Of a DNA stretch of 64,000 bases, positions 63,087 to 64,000 are shown piece by piece. Source of the stretch: Phenylobacterium sp. NIBR 498073 (GTDB lineage Bacteria > Pseudomonadota > Alphaproteobacteria > Caulobacterales > Caulobacteraceae); NCBI RefSeq assembly GCF_027286305.1, contig NZ_CP114599.1, positions 620,001 through 684,000 of the forward strand. Reading direction: 5' to 3'. The translations under genes were made by a program, and so were the position numbers. Positions within the stretch are counted from its first letter, which is position 1; each line of letters starts with the position of its first letter. Under the pieces are notes generated by a model. It had not been told where the DNA came from. It saw nothing but the letters and a program-made list of their open reading frames with translations, and made no database searches.

Positions 63087-64000
63087 ATGAACCTGGACGC
63101 CATTCTCCTCGCCGTGCTGGCCGCCTTGCTGGCGGCCATTCCCGCTCTCGCCTGGGCGCTGATGGAGCGGGGGCGCGCCAATCGCGCCGAGGCGCGGGCC
63201 TTTGCGCTGCAGGACGCCGCCGCCCGCCTGCGGCTGCTGGAGGAGCAGGAGGCCAAGAACTCCGCCTTTCTGCAGGCCCAGGCCGCCGCCGCCATCGCCG
63301 AGCAGGTGATGAAGCGCGCGGACGAGACCTTCCATAATAGAGAGCAGCTCGCCCAGGCGCGGCTCGAGGCGCAGCTGAAGCCCGTCGCCGAGACCTTGGC
63401 CAAGTTCCAGGAGCAGGTGGTCGCCGTCGAGAAGACCCGCGCCGAAGAGACCGGCGGGCTGAAGGAGCAGATCAACCAGCTGATGCAGGCGTCCAGCGCC
63501 ACCCAGGCCGAGGCGCGCAAGCTGTCTGCGGCGCTGCGTCGCGGGGCGGGCGTCCAGGGGCGCTGGGGCGAGCAGACCCTGCGCAACGTGCTGGAGGCGG
63601 CCGGCCTGCACAATCGCTACGACTTCGACGAGCAGACCTCGACCGACAGCGAGGAGGGCCGCCGCCGCCCCGACGTCACCGTGCGCCTACCGGGCGGCGC
63701 GGTGTTCGTCATCGACGCCAAGTGCTCGCTCAACGCCTTCCTCGAAGCCCAGGACGCGCCCGACGAGGCCGGCCGCGAGGCCGCCTATCTGCGCCACGCC
63801 CAGAGCGTGCGGGCCCACATGCAGGGCCTGTCGGCCAAGGCCTACTGGGATCAGTTCAACCAGGGCTCGCCGGACTTCGTGGCCATGTTCATCCCCGGCG
63901 ACAGCTTCCTGGCCGCGGCGCTGGAGCGCGCGCCCGAGCTGATGACCGAGGCCATGGACCGCCGGGTGCTGGTCGTCACCCCGACCACCCTGTTCGCGCT
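63087..64000 (+). CDS. rmuC: DNA recombination protein RmuC, partial (3' end off window)
   Basis: RmuC limits DNA inversions and has a restriction-endonuclease-like fold. About 304 codons are present. A membrane-proximal helix (AILLAVLAALLAAIPALAWALM) is followed by a long coiled coil and then the nuclease-like core: GVQGRWGEQTLRNVLEAAGL near residue 153, RRRPDVTVRLPGGAVFVIDAKCSLNAF with the DAK-type catalytic core near 200, and SPDFVAMFIPGDSFLAAAL near 265. The window ends inside TPTTLFA. ATG at 63087 has AGGAACGGAG upstream. Confidence 0.93.
   Translation, partial: MNLDAILLAVLAALLAAIPALAWALMERGRANRAEARAFALQDAAARLRLLEEQEAKNSAFLQAQAAAAIAEQVMKRADETFHNREQLAQARLEAQLKPVAETLAKFQEQVVAVEKTRAEETGGLKEQINQLMQASSATQAEARKLSAALRRGAGVQGRWGEQTLRNVLEAAGLHNRYDFDEQTSTDSEEGRRRPDVTVRLPGGAVFVIDAKCSLNAFLEAQDAPDEAGREAAYLRHAQSVRAHMQGLSAKAYWDQFNQGSPDFVAMFIPGDSFLAAALERAPELMTEAMDRRVLVVTPTTLFA

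Overview
The window is about 64 kb of GC-rich, gene-dense chromosomal DNA from an alphaproteobacterium, most likely a member of the Caulobacteraceae (Phenylobacterium or Caulobacter type). Pointers to this are a DUF4164 coiled-coil gene directly ahead of zapA, a 6S RNA between zapA and the 5-formyl-THF cyclo-ligase gene, a TipF-like EAL protein, a groESL operon with a CIRCE element, a methylsuccinyl-CoA dehydrogenase of the ethylmalonyl-CoA pathway, and an MmgR/alpha-r8-type small RNA. The assignment rests on recognised protein families, not on a database search. No prophage, CRISPR array, tRNA or rRNA was seen. One complete insertion sequence is present.

Layout. 1-5.2 kb: purT (cut by the left edge), transketolase, the division pair DUF4164/zapA, 6S RNA, ygfA and a YmdB phosphodiesterase. 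5.2-9.8 kb: an EF-hand protein, a tautomerase, a small membrane protein, groESL with its terminator, CIRCE and a likely heat-shock promoter, a secreted protein and a VOC protein. 10-16.3 kb: acyl-CoA dehydrogenase, two GNATs, a TSUP exporter, an HSD17B4-like SDR and a secreted alkylsulfatase. 16.3-23.4 kb: tadA, rluB with a very long Arg/Gly/Pro-rich tail, rsmD, a YjhX-like gene, a hybrid histidine kinase, an unusually short TipA-like MerR protein and a DUF2157/GDYXXLXY membrane pair. 23.5-34.1 kb: mutL, a TraB/GumN-like protein, a DUF3035 lipoprotein, lspA, ileS, rnk, ribF, a MaoC-like hydratase and a HAD phosphatase. 34.1-38.4 kb: tipF-like, 3-hydroxybutyryl-CoA dehydrogenase and etfBA. 38.6-42.7 kb: a small membrane protein, an IS5-family element, PduO-type adenosyltransferase, a HIG1-like protein and two TetR regulators. 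42.7-56.4 kb: mcd, GST, a methyltransferase/hydrolase pair, a Rieske oxygenase, GH13 glucosidase, a ClpP paralogue, an MraY-like transferase, an M20 peptidase, a second TSUP exporter, an epoxide hydrolase, an SDR and an aminotransferase. 56.5-64 kb: an EmrAB-like pump, a histidine kinase/response regulator pair, typA, the alpha-r8-type sRNA and rmuC (cut by the right edge).

How the genes work together. Several genes converge on acyl-CoA metabolism: two acyl-CoA dehydrogenases, ETF to take their electrons, 3-hydroxyacyl-CoA dehydrogenases, a MaoC hydratase, and a cobalamin adenosyltransferase able to supply AdoCbl to mutases. An AAAC-N4-GTTT operator is shared by one acyl-CoA dehydrogenase and a distant SDR, suggesting a common TetR-type regulator.

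The most unusual points are these. (1) Convergent gene pairs repeatedly overlap by a shared CTAG or TTAG stop, and the IS5 element has inserted into exactly such a CTAG; the target duplication gave each gene its own stop codon. (2) An sRNA candidate carries the TTTCCTCCCT motif, with an inverted repeat around its -35 box. (3) A MerR/TipA-type regulator appears to have lost its middle in frame. (4) An MraY-like paralogue has an altered histidine motif. (5) A small gene ahead of a TetR regulator appears frameshifted.
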